Assembly (NCBI GenBank): GCA_000687675.1
Contig: JHWS01000003.1
Location: forward strand, 266,474-330,473
Direction of reading: 5' to 3'
DNA: 64,000 nt
From: Lachnospiraceae bacterium NC2008
GTDB taxonomy: Bacteria; Bacillota; Clostridia; Lachnospirales; Lachnospiraceae
The position numbers and the translations under genes are program-made. How positions within the stretch are numbered: position 1 is the first letter of the stretch; the number at the start of each line of letters is the position of its first letter. Shown here piece after piece: positions 1 through 9,021 of this stretch. The notes under the pieces are model-generated. The model did not search any database and was not told where the DNA came from. It saw only the letters and a list, made by a program, of their open reading frames with translations.

Positions 1-2
1 AA

Positions 3-2033
3 AAGCTTGATTTTGCATATATGTTCTCTGAGTCTACATTTGATAAAGAAGTAGCTACCGAGCAGATTACAACATATGTTGAATCCAATGAAAAAGGTGA
101 CAATACAACATTTAACCATGTGGATATTCATAGTAGTTTAGATCAGATTACCTGGGGAGACCTTGATGTAAAGAAGGAGACAGAACCTGTAGCTACTGTG
201 TCTCAGATTGACCAAAGCACAACTATTATTAACCTGACATATTTTGTATCAACATCAACTCCTTCTAAAGAGAACTACAGAGTTACGGAGATGTTTAGAC
301 TCAGACTTGGTGATGAGAGAATGTATCTTCTTGATTACCAAAGAACTATGAGTCAGGTGTTCAAGGCAAAAACAAGTAATATCGTCAATAATAAGATTGA
401 ACTTGGTATTAACAGCCAGGATGTCAATATGATGGAAAGCAGCGATGGAAAAAAGATTGCCTTTGTCAATGAAGGAAGACTTTTTAGTTATAACGTTGCT
501 GAGAATAAGCTTGCCTATGTATTCGGTTTTTTTGAAGATGTTAAGGATGACAGGGCAACCTATAATCTGTCGGATATTAAGATATTTAATATAGATGAAA
601 AAGGCAATATCTATTTCATGGTATACGGTTATATGAACAGAGGTAACCATGAAGGAGAGATGGGGTGTCTGGTTTCTTATTATGATAGTGGTAAGAATTC
701 AGTCGAAGAGTTAACATTTATCCCTAGTAAGGAGTCATATGACATAATAAAGGACGATGTAAAAGACCTGTCATATATTGATAGCAATGAAGTGTTATAT
801 ATCCTTATTGGTTCAAGTATCTATGAAATCAAACTCGAAGACAATCAGCTTACAGAGATAGCTCAGTTTCAGGATGAAAAGTCATATGTAGTTTCTTCAA
901 AGAGTAATATGGCTGCCTGGGTTAACAATGGTTATAGTAAGTCGGTGTCTATGAACTGGATTAACAATGAAAATGGTGAAGTTGTCAGTATCGCCGCTCC
1001 TGAGGGAGACTATATCAGACCGGTTGGCTTTTTTGATAACGACCTAATTTACGGCCTTTGTCATAAAAAGGACATAGCTTATGACATATCAGGGAGAGAA
1101 ATCTTCCCTATGTACCAGCTTAACATAGTAGACAATGAACTTAATGTTATTAAGTCTTATGACCCTGGAGATACTTTTGTTACTGACTTTACATCTGAGG
1201 GTAACTATATGATTAATCTTACCCGTATGAAGAAAGATGTATCAGGTAACATATGTGACAAGGCGGTTCCAGATCAGCTTATTGATAATATCTCAGCCTC
1301 TGCTATGAAAAATGAAGTAACAGTTGTTGCTATAGATAAATATGAGAAGGTTGTAGAGATAGCTTTTAACAAAGAGGTTGATAATAATAAGACTCAGATA
1401 TTATCCCCAAGGCAGGTCCTTTTTGAAGGTGACAGAGAGATTACCATAGAGCGTACTTCCCTTAAAGGTATGTATTATGTATATGTAAAAGGAGCTTTTC
1501 AGGATAGTTATGATAACCTGGCAGATGCAGCTTCATATGCTTATAACAATGGCGGAGCTGTATATGGCGATGATGGAAGGCTTCTTTATCAAAAGACAAC
1601 TCTTCTTCAGAAGAACCAGATTATGGCTATTACGGGTAATAGCATAAATGATGGTGAGAACGAAACTATGCAGACTGCAGTATGTATCAACACCATACTT
1701 GAGTATGAAGGTATAACAGGTGATGTTAGAGGACTTATGAGCAGGGGGACTGGAGCAATTCAAACTCTTGCACAAAAGATGGAGGATGCTACTGTACTTG
1801 ACTTTAGTGGCTGTCAGCTTGATATTATGCTCTACTATGTAGAGAAAGATATACCTGTTCTTGCTCTTATGAAGGATGGTTCGGCTTACCTTATTATTGG
1901 CTACAATGAATTTAATGTAGTTCTTATGGACCCGGTTACAGGTACTGTATATAAGAAGGGTATGAATGACTCTAAGACCTTATTTGAAGCAAATGGTAAT
2001 AGATTTGTTACCTATATTAGGGATGAGGATTAA
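3..2033 (+). CDS. Large extracytoplasmic-looking protein, 5'-truncated, with C39-like C-terminal domain
   Basis: The frame is open to the window edge (K-L-D-F-A-Y before the first Met at 21) and no ribosome binding site precedes that Met, so this is probably the 3' part of a longer gene. At least 670 residues are visible. The middle is rich in short beta-strand repeats of the type 'ISSDGKKIAFV.. / YNLSDIKIFNIDEKG', consistent with a beta-propeller, which is inferred. The last 120 residues resemble a C39-like papain-fold domain: a Cys in QTAVCINTIL where the catalytic Cys usually sits, and SAYLIIGYNE followed by MDPVTG, where active members usually have Gly-His. The His position is Ala here, so the domain may be inactive. 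It could also be an unrelated fold. No neighbour explains its role. Confidence 0.6.
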   Translation, partial: KLDFAYMFSESTFDKEVATEQITTYVESNEKGDNTTFNHVDIHSSLDQITWGDLDVKKETEPVATVSQIDQSTTIINLTYFVSTSTPSKENYRVTEMFRLRLGDERMYLLDYQRTMSQVFKAKTSNIVNNKIELGINSQDVNMMESSDGKKIAFVNEGRLFSYNVAENKLAYVFGFFEDVKDDRATYNLSDIKIFNIDEKGNIYFMVYGYMNRGNHEGEMGCLVSYYDSGKNSVEELTFIPSKESYDIIKDDVKDLSYIDSNEVLYILIGSSIYEIKLEDNQLTEIAQFQDEKSYVVSSKSNMAAWVNNGYSKSVSMNWINNENGEVVSIAAPEGDYIRPVGFFDNDLIYGLCHKKDIAYDISGREIFPMYQLNIVDNELNVIKSYDPGDTFVTDFTSEGNYMINLTRMKKDVSGNICDKAVPDQLIDNISASAMKNEVTVVAIDKYEKVVEIAFNKEVDNNKTQILSPRQVLFEGDREITIERTSLKGMYYVYVKGAFQDSYDNLADAASYAYNNGGAVYGDDGRLLYQKTTLLQKNQIMAITGNSINDGENETMQTAVCINTILEYEGITGDVRGLMSRGTGAIQTLAQKMEDATVLDFSGCQLDIMLYYVEKDIPVLALMKDGSAYLIIGYNEFNVVLMDPVTGTVYKKGMNDSKTLFEANGNRFVTYIRDED

Positions 2034-2041
2034 TTTCAAAC

Positions 2042-2058
2042 AGCCAGTCTGGCTATTT
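2042..2058 (+). terminator. Weak hairpin after the first gene
   Basis: AGCC and GGCT (2042-2045 and 2051-2054) can pair just after the stop codon, followed by only a short T run. The stem is short, so this is a weak terminator candidate at best. Confidence 0.25.
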
Positions 2059-2086
2059 GATATAGAGGTGTAGTAGCTTGGCAGGT

Positions 2087-2115
2087 TTGACACTCTACTA
2101 TATGAGTGCTACTAT
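2087..2115 (+). promoter_or_regulatory. Promoter of the riboflavin operon
   Basis: A perfect -35 TTGACA (2087-2092) is followed after 17 bases by TACTAT (2110-2115) with an extended -10 TG at 2107-2108. It lies directly upstream of the FMN riboswitch. A second -10-like TATAAT at 2113-2118 has a less suitable 20-base spacer. Confidence 0.65.
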
Positions 2116-2130
2116 AATTAAGAATTAAAT

Positions 2131-2240
2131 ATCTTCAGGGCGAGGCGTAATTCCTCACCGGCGGTATAGCCCGCGAGCATATGATGCATGATCTGGTGTG
2201 ATTCCAGAGCCGACAGTATAGTCTGGATGGAAGAAGAATG
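2131..2240 (+). promoter_or_regulatory. FMN riboswitch (RFN element)
   Basis: The conserved RFN blocks are all readable: ATCTTC.GGGCGAGG at the 5' end, AATTCCTCACCGGCGGTA, AGCCCGCGAGC, GATCTGGTG, ATTCCAGAGCCGACAGTA, and TAGTCTGGATGGAAGAAGA closing the P1 stem. Such elements bind flavin mononucleotide and shut down riboflavin genes. Here it sits upstream of ribD-ribE-ribBA-ribH and is followed by a terminator hairpin, which fits transcriptional attenuation. Confidence 0.97.
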
Positions 2241-2254
2241 TGTGTATAGCATAT

Positions 2255-2284
2255 AAGCTCTGGTTTTATTCCAGAGCTTTTTTA
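2255..2284 (+). terminator. Riboswitch-controlled terminator
   Basis: AAGCTCTGG and CCAGAGCTT form a 9-bp stem closed by a short loop (TTTTATT) and followed by a T run. It lies 15 bases after the RFN element and is the expected attenuator for the rib operon. Confidence 0.9.
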
Positions 2285-2295
2285 TTCAAAACATG

Positions 2296-2317
2296 GCCCT
2301 GATTTTGCAGGGCTTTT
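2296..2317 (+). terminator. Second hairpin with T run in the rib leader
   Basis: GCCCTG (2296-2301) and CAGGGC (2308-2313) form a perfect 6-bp stem followed by TTTT. It follows the first terminator by only about 12 bases, making a tandem stop before ribD. Confidence 0.55.
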
Positions 2318-2381
2318 ATTATTGTGATGCTGATAGCAAGGTAAGCCTTCAGAACATAACGAGAAATATTTGTAGAGCAAT

Positions 2382-3566
2382 ATGGCAGATAATATGATGA
2401 CAGATAAAGATTATATGGAAAGAGCTATTAAGCTTGCGGCTATGGGAATAGGCTGGACCAATCCTAATCCTATGGTTGGTGCGGTTATTGTAAAAGATGG
2501 CCGTATTATTGGAGAAGGCTATCATCATAAGTGTGGCCTGCTTCATGCTGAGCGGGACGCATTTGAGGGTTGTAAGGAAGATGCAAAAGGAGCCACAATC
2601 TATGTAACATTGGAACCATGTTGTCATCATGGTAAGCAGCCACCTTGTACAGAAGCTATTGTGGAACATGGAATTGCCAGAGTTGTTATAGGTTCAAGAG
2701 ACCCTAACCCACTTGTTAGTGGCAAGGGAGTAGAATTTCTTAGACAGCATGGTATAGAAGTTGTAACAGACTTTATGAGACAGGAATGTGACAAACTTAA
2801 TCCTGTATTCTTTCATTATATAACCACAAAGAAACCATACGTAGTTATGAAATATGCTATGACACTTGATGGCAAGATTGCTACCAGAACTGGTGCATCA
2901 AAGTGGATAACATCACAGGTAGCAAGAGACCACGTTCATATGCTTCGTAAAAAATACAGTGCCATACTTGCAGGTATAGGAACAGTTTTAAGCGACGATC
3001 CAATGCTTAACTGCAGGAATGATAAGATAGAAGACCCTGATGGTAAGCTGTTAACAGTAGAACCGCACCAACCACTAAGGGTAGTGGTTGATTCTAAGCT
3101 ACGTATACCTGAAGACTCGGCTATAGTAAAGACTTCTAAGGAGTACAAGACGGTTGTAGCCTGCGCTTATGAAGAAGACCAGGTAACAGATGAAGTTAAG
3201 GATAAGATAATCAGACTACATGATGCTGGTATAGAAGTTCTCTTTATGAACCATGATGGAAAGGTTGATCTTGTAAAACTTATAGAATGGCTTGGAGAAC
3301 ACGGCTATGACAGTCTCTTAATAGAAGGCGGCGGAAGTATAGGCGAAGCTGCTCTTAAGGCTGGAATAGTTAACCATCTTATGGCTTATGTAGCTCCTAA
3401 GATATTTGGCGGAAGTCAGGCTAAGTCTCCGGTTGAAGGTTACGGCGTTGAACTTGTAGATCAGGCAGCAGAGTTTAAACTGGTTGATAAGAAAATCATT
3501 GGAGAAGATATTCTCCTTGAGTACGACCTTGTGAAAGGAATGAATGATGTTTACTGGAATAGTTGA
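2382..3566 (+). CDS. ribD: Bifunctional diaminohydroxyphosphoribosylaminopyrimidine deaminase / 5-amino-6-(5-phosphoribosylamino)uracil reductase
   Basis: This enzyme carries out the second and third steps of riboflavin synthesis: deamination of the GTP cyclohydrolase II product, then NADPH-dependent reduction of the ribosyl side chain. The N-terminal deaminase domain shows the zinc site as HAE (His55, Glu57) plus PCC and PPC (Cys80, Cys89). The reductase domain begins near residue 150 with MKYAMTLDGKIA and contains a late Gly-rich EGGGSIGEA segment. At 394 residues it has the usual length of the fused enzyme. No strong ribosome binding site precedes the Met at 2382; Met at 2394 or 2397 is also possible. 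It is the first gene of the FMN-riboswitch operon and overlaps ribE by about 20 bases, which suggests translational coupling. Confidence 0.96.
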   Translation: MADNMMTDKDYMERAIKLAAMGIGWTNPNPMVGAVIVKDGRIIGEGYHHKCGLLHAERDAFEGCKEDAKGATIYVTLEPCCHHGKQPPCTEAIVEHGIARVVIGSRDPNPLVSGKGVEFLRQHGIEVVTDFMRQECDKLNPVFFHYITTKKPYVVMKYAMTLDGKIATRTGASKWITSQVARDHVHMLRKKYSAILAGIGTVLSDDPMLNCRNDKIEDPDGKLLTVEPHQPLRVVVDSKLRIPEDSAIVKTSKEYKTVVACAYEEDQVTDEVKDKIIRLHDAGIEVLFMNHDGKVDLVKLIEWLGEHGYDSLLIEGGGSIGEAALKAGIVNHLMAYVAPKIFGGSQAKSPVEGYGVELVDQAAEFKLVDKKIIGEDILLEYDLVKGMNDVYWNS

Positions 3567-4218
3567 GGAAACAGGAACATTAAAAAATATAATTAATGGA
3601 GGCCATGCAGGGGAAATCAGCATCAAGGCTTCAAAGGTTTTAGAAGGAACCAAAGTAGGCGATTCTATTGCAGTAAACGGAGTCTGCCTTACAGTTACAA
3701 AGCTTCTGGCTGATGGATTTACAGCAGATGTTATGCCACAGACTATTAGAAACTCAAGCCTTGGACAGATTTCATACGGCGGGGTAGTTAATCTAGAAAG
3801 AGCTATGGCAGCAGATGGAAGATTTGGAGGGCACATAGTTTCAGGCCATATAGACGGAGTAGGAACGGTAGCTGAGATAAAAAAAGAGGAGAATGCGGTC
3901 TGGTTCAAAATAAAACCTTCAAAAGAGATTCTTGCTGGAATAGTTGAGAAGGGATCAATAACCATAGACGGAATCAGTCTTACAGTTGCAGAGCTTGGAA
4001 ACGACTACTTCAAGGTGTCTGTTATTCCTCACACTGCAGAGGTAACAAACCTTATGACTAAGAATCTTGGAGATAAGGTTAATCTTGAGAATGATATTGT
4101 TGGAAAGTATGTTAAGAGATTCTTATTAGCAGGAAATCTTGATAATGCTGTAGATAAACATGACTCATCTGATAGTCCATATTTATCATTGGAATATTTA
4201 CAAAATAACGGATTTTAA
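3547..4218 (+). CDS. ribE: Riboflavin synthase, alpha subunit
   Basis: Riboflavin synthase converts two molecules of 6,7-dimethyl-8-ribityllumazine to riboflavin plus the pyrimidinedione precursor. The protein starts with the family signature MFTGIVEE, and the internal duplication is visible as two lumazine-binding halves; GHIVSGHIDGVG opens the second. I chose the second of two adjacent Met codons (3544, 3547) because the family starts MFTGI and AAGGAA lies 6 bases upstream; 3544 is equally possible. The gene overlaps the end of ribD. The C terminus carries a 25-residue polar tail beyond the normal domain end. Confidence 0.95.
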   Translation: MFTGIVEETGTLKNIINGGHAGEISIKASKVLEGTKVGDSIAVNGVCLTVTKLLADGFTADVMPQTIRNSSLGQISYGGVVNLERAMAADGRFGGHIVSGHIDGVGTVAEIKKEENAVWFKIKPSKEILAGIVEKGSITIDGISLTVAELGNDYFKVSVIPHTAEVTNLMTKNLGDKVNLENDIVGKYVKRFLLAGNLDNAVDKHDSSDSPYLSLEYLQNNGF

Positions 4219-4236
4219 GTTCATACAGTGAACTAA
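4218..4236. repeat. Inverted repeat AGTTCA-N5-TGAACT, copy 1
   Basis: AGTTCA TACAG TGAACT AA lies directly after the ribE stop and before the ribBA ribosome binding site. The same arrangement recurs at 35899, 45963 (one mismatch), 54556 and, inside a gene, at 54785. It can form a 6-bp hairpin in RNA. Confidence 0.6.
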
Positions 4237-4270
4237 TCATATACATATAATCAGGAAAGGAAATAGAAAA

Positions 4271-5482
4271 ATGGAATTTACATACAATACGATTCCAGAG
4301 GCATTAGAAGCATTACGACAGGGTAAAGTTATCATGGTAACTGATGACCCTGACAGAGAAAATGAGGGAGACCTTATCTGTGCAGCCCAGCACGCTACAA
4401 CAGAGAATGTTAACTTTATGGCTATGTACGGAAGAGGTCTTATCTGTACACCTATGTCAAAGGAACTTGCAGACCATCTTAACTTACCACAGATGGTTTC
4501 AGAAAATACTGATAACCACTGCACAGCATTTACAGTTTCAATAGACCATATTGATACAACAACAGGTATCTCTGCAGAGGAACGTGGTTACACATGCAGA
4601 AAACTTTGCGAAGAGGATACTAAGCCAGCAGACCTTCGTAGACCTGGTCATGTATTTCCACTTACTGCAAGACACGGCGGTGTTCTTGTAAGAAATGGTC
4701 ACACAGAAGCTACTGTTGATTTATGCAGACTTGCAGGTTTAAAAGAGTGTGGTCTTTGCTGTGAGATTATGCGTGAAGACGGTACGATGATGCGTACTGA
4801 AGAACTTCAGCAGATGGCTAAGAAGCATGACTTAGTATTTATCACTATTAAGGACCTTCAGGATTATCTTAGACGCTATGAGAATCATATGATTCTTGAG
4901 GCAGATGCCAAGCTTCCAACTAAGTATGGCGAGTTCCAGATTAAGGGATACGTCAATGACATAAGTGGTGAGCACCATCTTGCTCTTATCTGTGGTGATA
5001 TAGGAGATGGGGAAGATGTACTTTGCAGAGTTCACTCAGAGTGCCTTACTGGTGACGTTTTCGGCTCTTATAGATGTGACTGTGGTCCTCAGCTTCACAA
5101 GGCTATGGAGATGGTTCAAAAGGAAGGAAGAGGAGTTATCCTTTATATGCGCCAGGAAGGAAGAGGTATAGGTCTTATTAATAAGCTTAAGGCTTACGAG
5201 CTTCAGGAGAATGGCTATGATACAGTTGATGCAAATATCAAGCTTGGCTTTGCAGCAGACCTAAGAGAGTACTGGAACGGAGCTCAGATTCTTCAAAATC
5301 TTGGAGTTAAGTCACTTAGACTTTTAACTAATAACCCTGAGAAGATATATGGCCTTGAAGGTTTTGACTTTACTATTAAAGAAAGAGTACCTATTGAGAT
5401 AGAGCCAGAACAGTATGATGAGTTCTACCTTAAGACTAAGCAGGAACGTATGGGACATATCTTCCAGCATATAAAACTGTAG
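4271..5482 (+). CDS. ribBA: Bifunctional 3,4-dihydroxy-2-butanone-4-phosphate synthase / GTP cyclohydrolase II
   Basis: This fused enzyme feeds both branches of riboflavin synthesis: it makes the four-carbon dihydroxybutanone phosphate from ribulose 5-phosphate, and opens GTP. The N-terminal DHBP synthase half (about residues 1-200) has [10 protein letters not shown] (residues 25-34) and TARHGG. The C-terminal cyclohydrolase half has HSEC followed by RCDCG, giving the three zinc cysteines at about 258, 269 and 271, and then RQEGRGIGL. At 403 residues it has the standard fused length, and no active-site residue is missing. AGGAAA precedes the ATG. It is the third gene of the rib operon. Confidence 0.97.
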   Translation: MEFTYNTIPEALEALRQGKVIMVTDDPDRENEGDLICAAQHATTENVNFMAMYGRGLICTPMSKELADHLNLPQMVSENTDNHCTAFTVSIDHIDTTTGISAEERGYTCRKLCEEDTKPADLRRPGHVFPLTARHGGVLVRNGHTEATVDLCRLAGLKECGLCCEIMREDGTMMRTEELQQMAKKHDLVFITIKDLQDYLRRYENHMILEADAKLPTKYGEFQIKGYVNDISGEHHLALICGDIGDGEDVLCRVHSECLTGDVFGSYRCDCGPQLHKAMEMVQKEGRGVILYMRQEGRGIGLINKLKAYELQENGYDTVDANIKLGFAADLREYWNGAQILQNLGVKSLRLLTNNPEKIYGLEGFDFTIKERVPIEIEPEQYDEFYLKTKQERMGHIFQHIKL

Positions 5483-5562
5483 GAAGTCTTAGTTGATAAA
5501 CAGTAACTAGTATACCTAAGTCGGCAGGGCCGGCAGCAATATATATAATAGGAGAAAAAACT

Positions 5563-6033
5563 ATGAGTATTAACTTAATTGAAGGAAAAGTAGTAGCAAA
5601 AGACGGGATGCGCGTTGGTATCGTAGCATCAAGATTTAACAGCTTCATCGTTCAGAAGCTTCTTGACGGTGCAGTAGACGGACTTGTTCGTCACGGAGTA
5701 GAAGAAAACAACATCACTGCAGTATGGGTACCTGGAGCATTTGAGATTCCAGTTGTAGCAAGAAAGATGGCAGAGTCAGATAAGTATGATGCAGTTATTG
5801 CTGTAGGTGCAGTTATCAGAGGTTCAACATCTCACTACGATTATGTATGTTCTGAAGTATCTAAGGGTATTGCTCAGGTAGGTATTCAGACAGGTAAGCC
5901 AGTTATGTTTGGCGTTATCACAACAGAGAATATTGAGCAGGCTATTGAAAGAGCTGGTTCTAAGGCTGGAAACAAGGGTTATGACTGCGCATTATCGGCA
6001 ATCGAGATGATCAATGCCCTTGAGCAGATTTAA
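5563..6033 (+). CDS. ribH: 6,7-dimethyl-8-ribityllumazine synthase
   Basis: Lumazine synthase condenses the dihydroxybutanone phosphate made by RibBA with the pyrimidine made by RibD. Hallmarks are PGAFEIP (residues 57-63) and [15 protein letters not shown], where His91 is the expected catalytic histidine. Its 156 residues match the family. An 80-base gap separates it from ribBA, and TAGGAG lies before the ATG. The gap contains a GC-rich direct repeat (CGGCAG GGC CGGCAG) of unknown meaning. Confidence 0.97.
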   Translation: MSINLIEGKVVAKDGMRVGIVASRFNSFIVQKLLDGAVDGLVRHGVEENNITAVWVPGAFEIPVVARKMAESDKYDAVIAVGAVIRGSTSHYDYVCSEVSKGIAQVGIQTGKPVMFGVITTENIEQAIERAGSKAGNKGYDCALSAIEMINALEQI

Positions 6034-6037
6034 GTCT

Positions 6038-6682
6038 ATGTATAAAACAATTATTTTTGACTGGGATGGAACCCTGCATAATACCAAGAAATTATATGGT
6101 AAGGCATTTCGCGTGGCATATGATTATCTGGTTAAAGAGGGATATGCTCCTGAAAAATACTACTCAGATGAGGAGACATCTGTCTATCTTGGTATGACAC
6201 CGCCAGATATGTGGCAGGCATTTATGCCCAATTTACCAGAGGATGTTAAGAAAACAGCTGCAGCTATGATTGGCCAGAATATGGATAAGATAGTTGCAGA
6301 TGGGGGAGCCATACTTTTCCCAGGGACTATAGAGACTCTGGAGTATCTTAAAGATAAGGGCTATACCTTAATTATTCTTTCTAATTGCAGAAATGCTTAT
6401 ATGGACAACCACAGAGATTACTTTAAATTAGACAGATTCTTTTCTGAGTATTATACAGCTGAGGCCTATAACTATATTCCTAAGGAAGAGATTGTTGTTA
6501 GTATAATGAAGAAATACCCTGGGGAATATATGATAGTTGGGGACAGAAGTAAGGATATCTGTGCCGGATTAGCACATAATATCTATACAGTAGCCTGTGA
6601 CTTTGGCTTTGGTAGCCAGGAGGAATTGTCTGGGGCATCTACCCATATTAAAGAATTATTAGAACTAAAAAATATACTTTAA
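6038..6682 (+). CDS. HAD-superfamily hydrolase, phosphoglycolate phosphatase-like
   Basis: The N terminus IIFDWDGTLHNT holds the two HAD catalytic aspartates (Asp8 and Asp10 from this start). LSNCRNAY provides motif II, and VGDRSKD the acidic motif near the end. A helical cap region lies between. I placed the start 4 bases after the ribH stop because the family begins Met-Tyr-Lys-hydrophobic; a start at 6014 overlapping ribH is also open. The gene is in the rib operon. Dephosphorylation of 5-amino-6-ribitylaminouracil phosphate in other bacteria is done by HAD enzymes, so that missing pathway step is a reasonable inferred role, but the substrate cannot be read from sequence. Confidence 0.85.
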   Translation: MYKTIIFDWDGTLHNTKKLYGKAFRVAYDYLVKEGYAPEKYYSDEETSVYLGMTPPDMWQAFMPNLPEDVKKTAAAMIGQNMDKIVADGGAILFPGTIETLEYLKDKGYTLIILSNCRNAYMDNHRDYFKLDRFFSEYYTAEAYNYIPKEEIVVSIMKKYPGEYMIVGDRSKDICAGLAHNIYTVACDFGFGSQEELSGASTHIKELLELKNIL

Positions 6683-6737
6683 CAAAATATTTAAAAAGTA
6701 TAAAATTGGTTACAATAGTATTAACGAAAGTTAACGA

Positions 6738-6762
6738 GCAAGCCTTTAGGGGCTTGCTTTTA
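6738..6762 (+). terminator. Rho-independent terminator of the rib operon
   Basis: GCAAGCC (6738-6744) pairs with GGCTTGC (6751-6757) and is followed by TTTT. A further TTAACG/CGTTAA pair flanks the hairpin. The rest of the 240-base gap to 6925 holds short imperfect inverted repeats (for example CCTC...GAGG near 6870) but no gene. Confidence 0.85.
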
Positions 6763-6924
6763 CGTTAAAAGACATAACATTTGGTAATGTCCACGTTAGC
6801 TACAAAGTTCCAAAAACGTGTAGCCGAAAATAAAAATCTATGCTACACTAACTTACGTGCTTCGGGGTAACCTCATAGCGAGGAAATAAAAGTATACGAA
6901 GTATGAATTAATAGGAGGAAAGTT

Positions 6925-7905
6925 ATGAAAAAAAGAGTATTAGCATTATGTTTATCTCTCTGTCTCGTAGCTGGTGTATTCGCAGGCTGCGGTAAAGACG
7001 ATGAAGGCGGAAGAAGCAGCAAGGGATCTAAGAAGAAGGACGTAACAGTTCAGGAAGTTCTTGAAGGAATGGGTAACTACGATCTTCAGTCTGCACACGC
7101 TGATGTTAAGTTTGACTTCGCTGCAGATGCTACTGCAATGGGTCAGAAGATGGATGTTTCTGTGAACGCAGATTTCGGTATGGACGTTGAAGCTGAAGGC
7201 GACACAAAGGCTGGAATTAAGCTTGATGGTAACTTTGATATGAACGCTATGGGTCAGAAAGAAAGCTTACCAATGGAAATGTACGTTACAGTTGATGGTG
7301 AAGATTTCAAGATTTACCTTAAGAGTGATGAGCTTGGTTCAGATTGGTATGACCTTTCAAGCGCTATTGATCAGGATCAGATTAAAGAAGCTTTAGAACA
7401 GGCTGCTGGTCAGGATACAAAGGTTGAATTCTCTAAGGATGATCCAATCGTTAAGAATTCTAAGCTTACAGAAGAGAACTACAATGGTGTAGACTGCTAC
7501 AAGATCACATATTCTGATAACTTAGCATCATACACAGATGTAATTGATGAAGCACTTAAGCAGGAAAACATGAGCCTTGATGATATTAAGAGCTATGGTA
7601 TCGAAATTGAGAAGGCACTTGCTGAAATCAAGTTTGATGTTGTTATCTATGCTGCAACAGATGATTTTGCTCCAGTAGCAGTTATCTTCGATATGGGTTC
7701 TACAAATATCGAAAGTGTACTTGAAGCTTCAGGTTACAGCCTCCAGACAATCGGTGCTTTAGCTGGTGTTGATATTTCAGAAGTTAACCTTACAGCTTGC
7801 AAGTTCGAGCTTACATACTCAGAACTTGGTAAAGTAAAGGTTGAGATTCCAGATGATGTAATCGAGAACGCTGTTGAGTACGATGCATATTCATACGGAT
7901 TCTAA
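6925..7905 (+). CDS. Secreted lipoprotein of unknown function
   Basis: The N terminus MKKRVLALCLSLCLVAGVFAGCG is a lipoprotein signal peptide with the lipobox Cys at residue 22, so the mature protein should be anchored outside the cytoplasmic membrane. The 326 residues have a repetitive beta-strand pattern with alternating polar and hydrophobic residues (DVSVNADFGMDVEAEGD), which recalls the curved-sheet lipoprotein folds LppX/LolA or DUF6612. That resemblance is from general appearance and is not certain. AGGAGGAAA precedes the ATG. The next gene starts only 10 bases later, so the two are probably co-transcribed. Confidence 0.8.
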   Translation: MKKRVLALCLSLCLVAGVFAGCGKDDEGGRSSKGSKKKDVTVQEVLEGMGNYDLQSAHADVKFDFAADATAMGQKMDVSVNADFGMDVEAEGDTKAGIKLDGNFDMNAMGQKESLPMEMYVTVDGEDFKIYLKSDELGSDWYDLSSAIDQDQIKEALEQAAGQDTKVEFSKDDPIVKNSKLTEENYNGVDCYKITYSDNLASYTDVIDEALKQENMSLDDIKSYGIEIEKALAEIKFDVVIYAATDDFAPVAVIFDMGSTNIESVLEASGYSLQTIGALAGVDISEVNLTACKFELTYSELGKVKVEIPDDVIENAVEYDAYSYGF

Positions 7906-7915
7906 TTAAAGCTTT

Positions 7916-8920
7916 ATGACTATTAGGGAACTTGATAATGGGAAAAATCTTAACATACAGTTTACAAGATTTATTGCAGCCTGGCTTGTTATATTTTCCC
8001 ATGCATATTCCCTGTCTATAGCAGATGATTCTGTAGAACCTGGAAAGATGTTTTCAGGTGGACAGATTTATGTCGGAAGCATCTCAGTTATAATATTCTT
8101 CCTTATAGGTGGGTATTATATATCTAAGAGTGCTGAAAGACTTAAAGAGGCTAAGAGCTTCTTTATTGCAAGATTCAAGAAACTATGGCCACCGCTTTTT
8201 GCGGTGACCCTGGTTTCTATTTTTATGTGTGGATTTATTTCTACATATTCCCTGTCTGGATACTATACGGATGTCCAGACATACAAATATCTTCTCAATG
8301 CATGCTTTGTTCCTGTCCACAACCTGCCAGGAGTATTTGAGAATAATATATATGAAAGCGCAGTTAATGGCGCACTTTGGACTATGCTTGTAGAAGCAGT
8401 ATGCTACATAGTATGTTTCATATTCTATAAGGTTGGTTTACTAAGTAAGAAGTGGTTTAAGATTACTGTTATTCCTGCAGTGTTACTAGCAGGAGCTATG
8501 ATTATTTTTGAAGAAAGATTTGCTCCATACCATGTGGCTCTTAGAGCCTGTCTTTCATTCTACATAGGTATGGGGATTTATGTATATAGAGATAAGATAA
8601 AGATTAATAAGCTGGCAGGTTTTATATGCCTTGGCTTATTTATACTCATGGTTGGAATAGACCAATCAGATATTGGAATCTACCTCTTCCTTCCATATGG
8701 ACTATTAGTTCTTTGGTATGGTATGAAGCAGGTAGGTAAAACATTAGGATATCTTGGAAATCTGTCATATGGTATGTACCTGGTGGCATTTCCTGTACAG
8801 CAGACTATAACATACTTCTTTGGCGGAAGTATGAATCCATATATTAATCTTGGCCTTGCAAGTCTCATTTCTATAATATTAGGCTATATAATCTATAACC
8901 TGATAGAAAAAAGAGTATAA
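7916..8920 (+). CDS. Acyltransferase 3 family membrane protein (OafA/YrhL-like)
   Basis: Family-3 acyltransferases are integral membrane enzymes that transfer acetyl or similar groups to extracytoplasmic sugars. The first segment IQFTRFIAAWLVIFSHAYSL contains the typical R-x10-H arrangement, and about ten hydrophobic segments follow up to residue 334. No extracytoplasmic SGNH domain is attached, so this is the short form. The gene begins 10 bases after a lipoprotein gene, with no terminator between. The substrate is unknown; cell-wall or exopolysaccharide sugars are the usual targets. Confidence 0.85.
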   Translation: MTIRELDNGKNLNIQFTRFIAAWLVIFSHAYSLSIADDSVEPGKMFSGGQIYVGSISVIIFFLIGGYYISKSAERLKEAKSFFIARFKKLWPPLFAVTLVSIFMCGFISTYSLSGYYTDVQTYKYLLNACFVPVHNLPGVFENNIYESAVNGALWTMLVEAVCYIVCFIFYKVGLLSKKWFKITVIPAVLLAGAMIIFEERFAPYHVALRACLSFYIGMGIYVYRDKIKINKLAGFICLGLFILMVGIDQSDIGIYLFLPYGLLVLWYGMKQVGKTLGYLGNLSYGMYLVAFPVQQTITYFFGGSMNPYINLGLASLISIILGYIIYNLIEKRV

Positions 8921-8951
8921 AGCAGGTTTATGGCACTAATCTGGCACTGTT

Positions 8952-8980
8952 TTGAGAAAAAGAATCATAAGTGCTAGAAT
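8952..8980 (+). promoter_or_regulatory. Promoter of trkA-trkH
   Basis: TTGAGA (8952-8957) and TAGAAT (8975-8980) are separated by exactly 17 bases, and TGC precedes the -10, making an extended -10 promoter. trkA starts 42 bases downstream. Confidence 0.7.
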
Positions 8981-9021
8981 AATGTAATTGTAGATATTAA
9001 TTTATCAGTGGGAGAACGAAT

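Noticed and set aside
3318..3965. 215-residue minus-strand frame opposite ribD-ribE
   Set aside because: Both plus-strand genes are strongly supported; no promoter or ribosome binding site on the minus strand.
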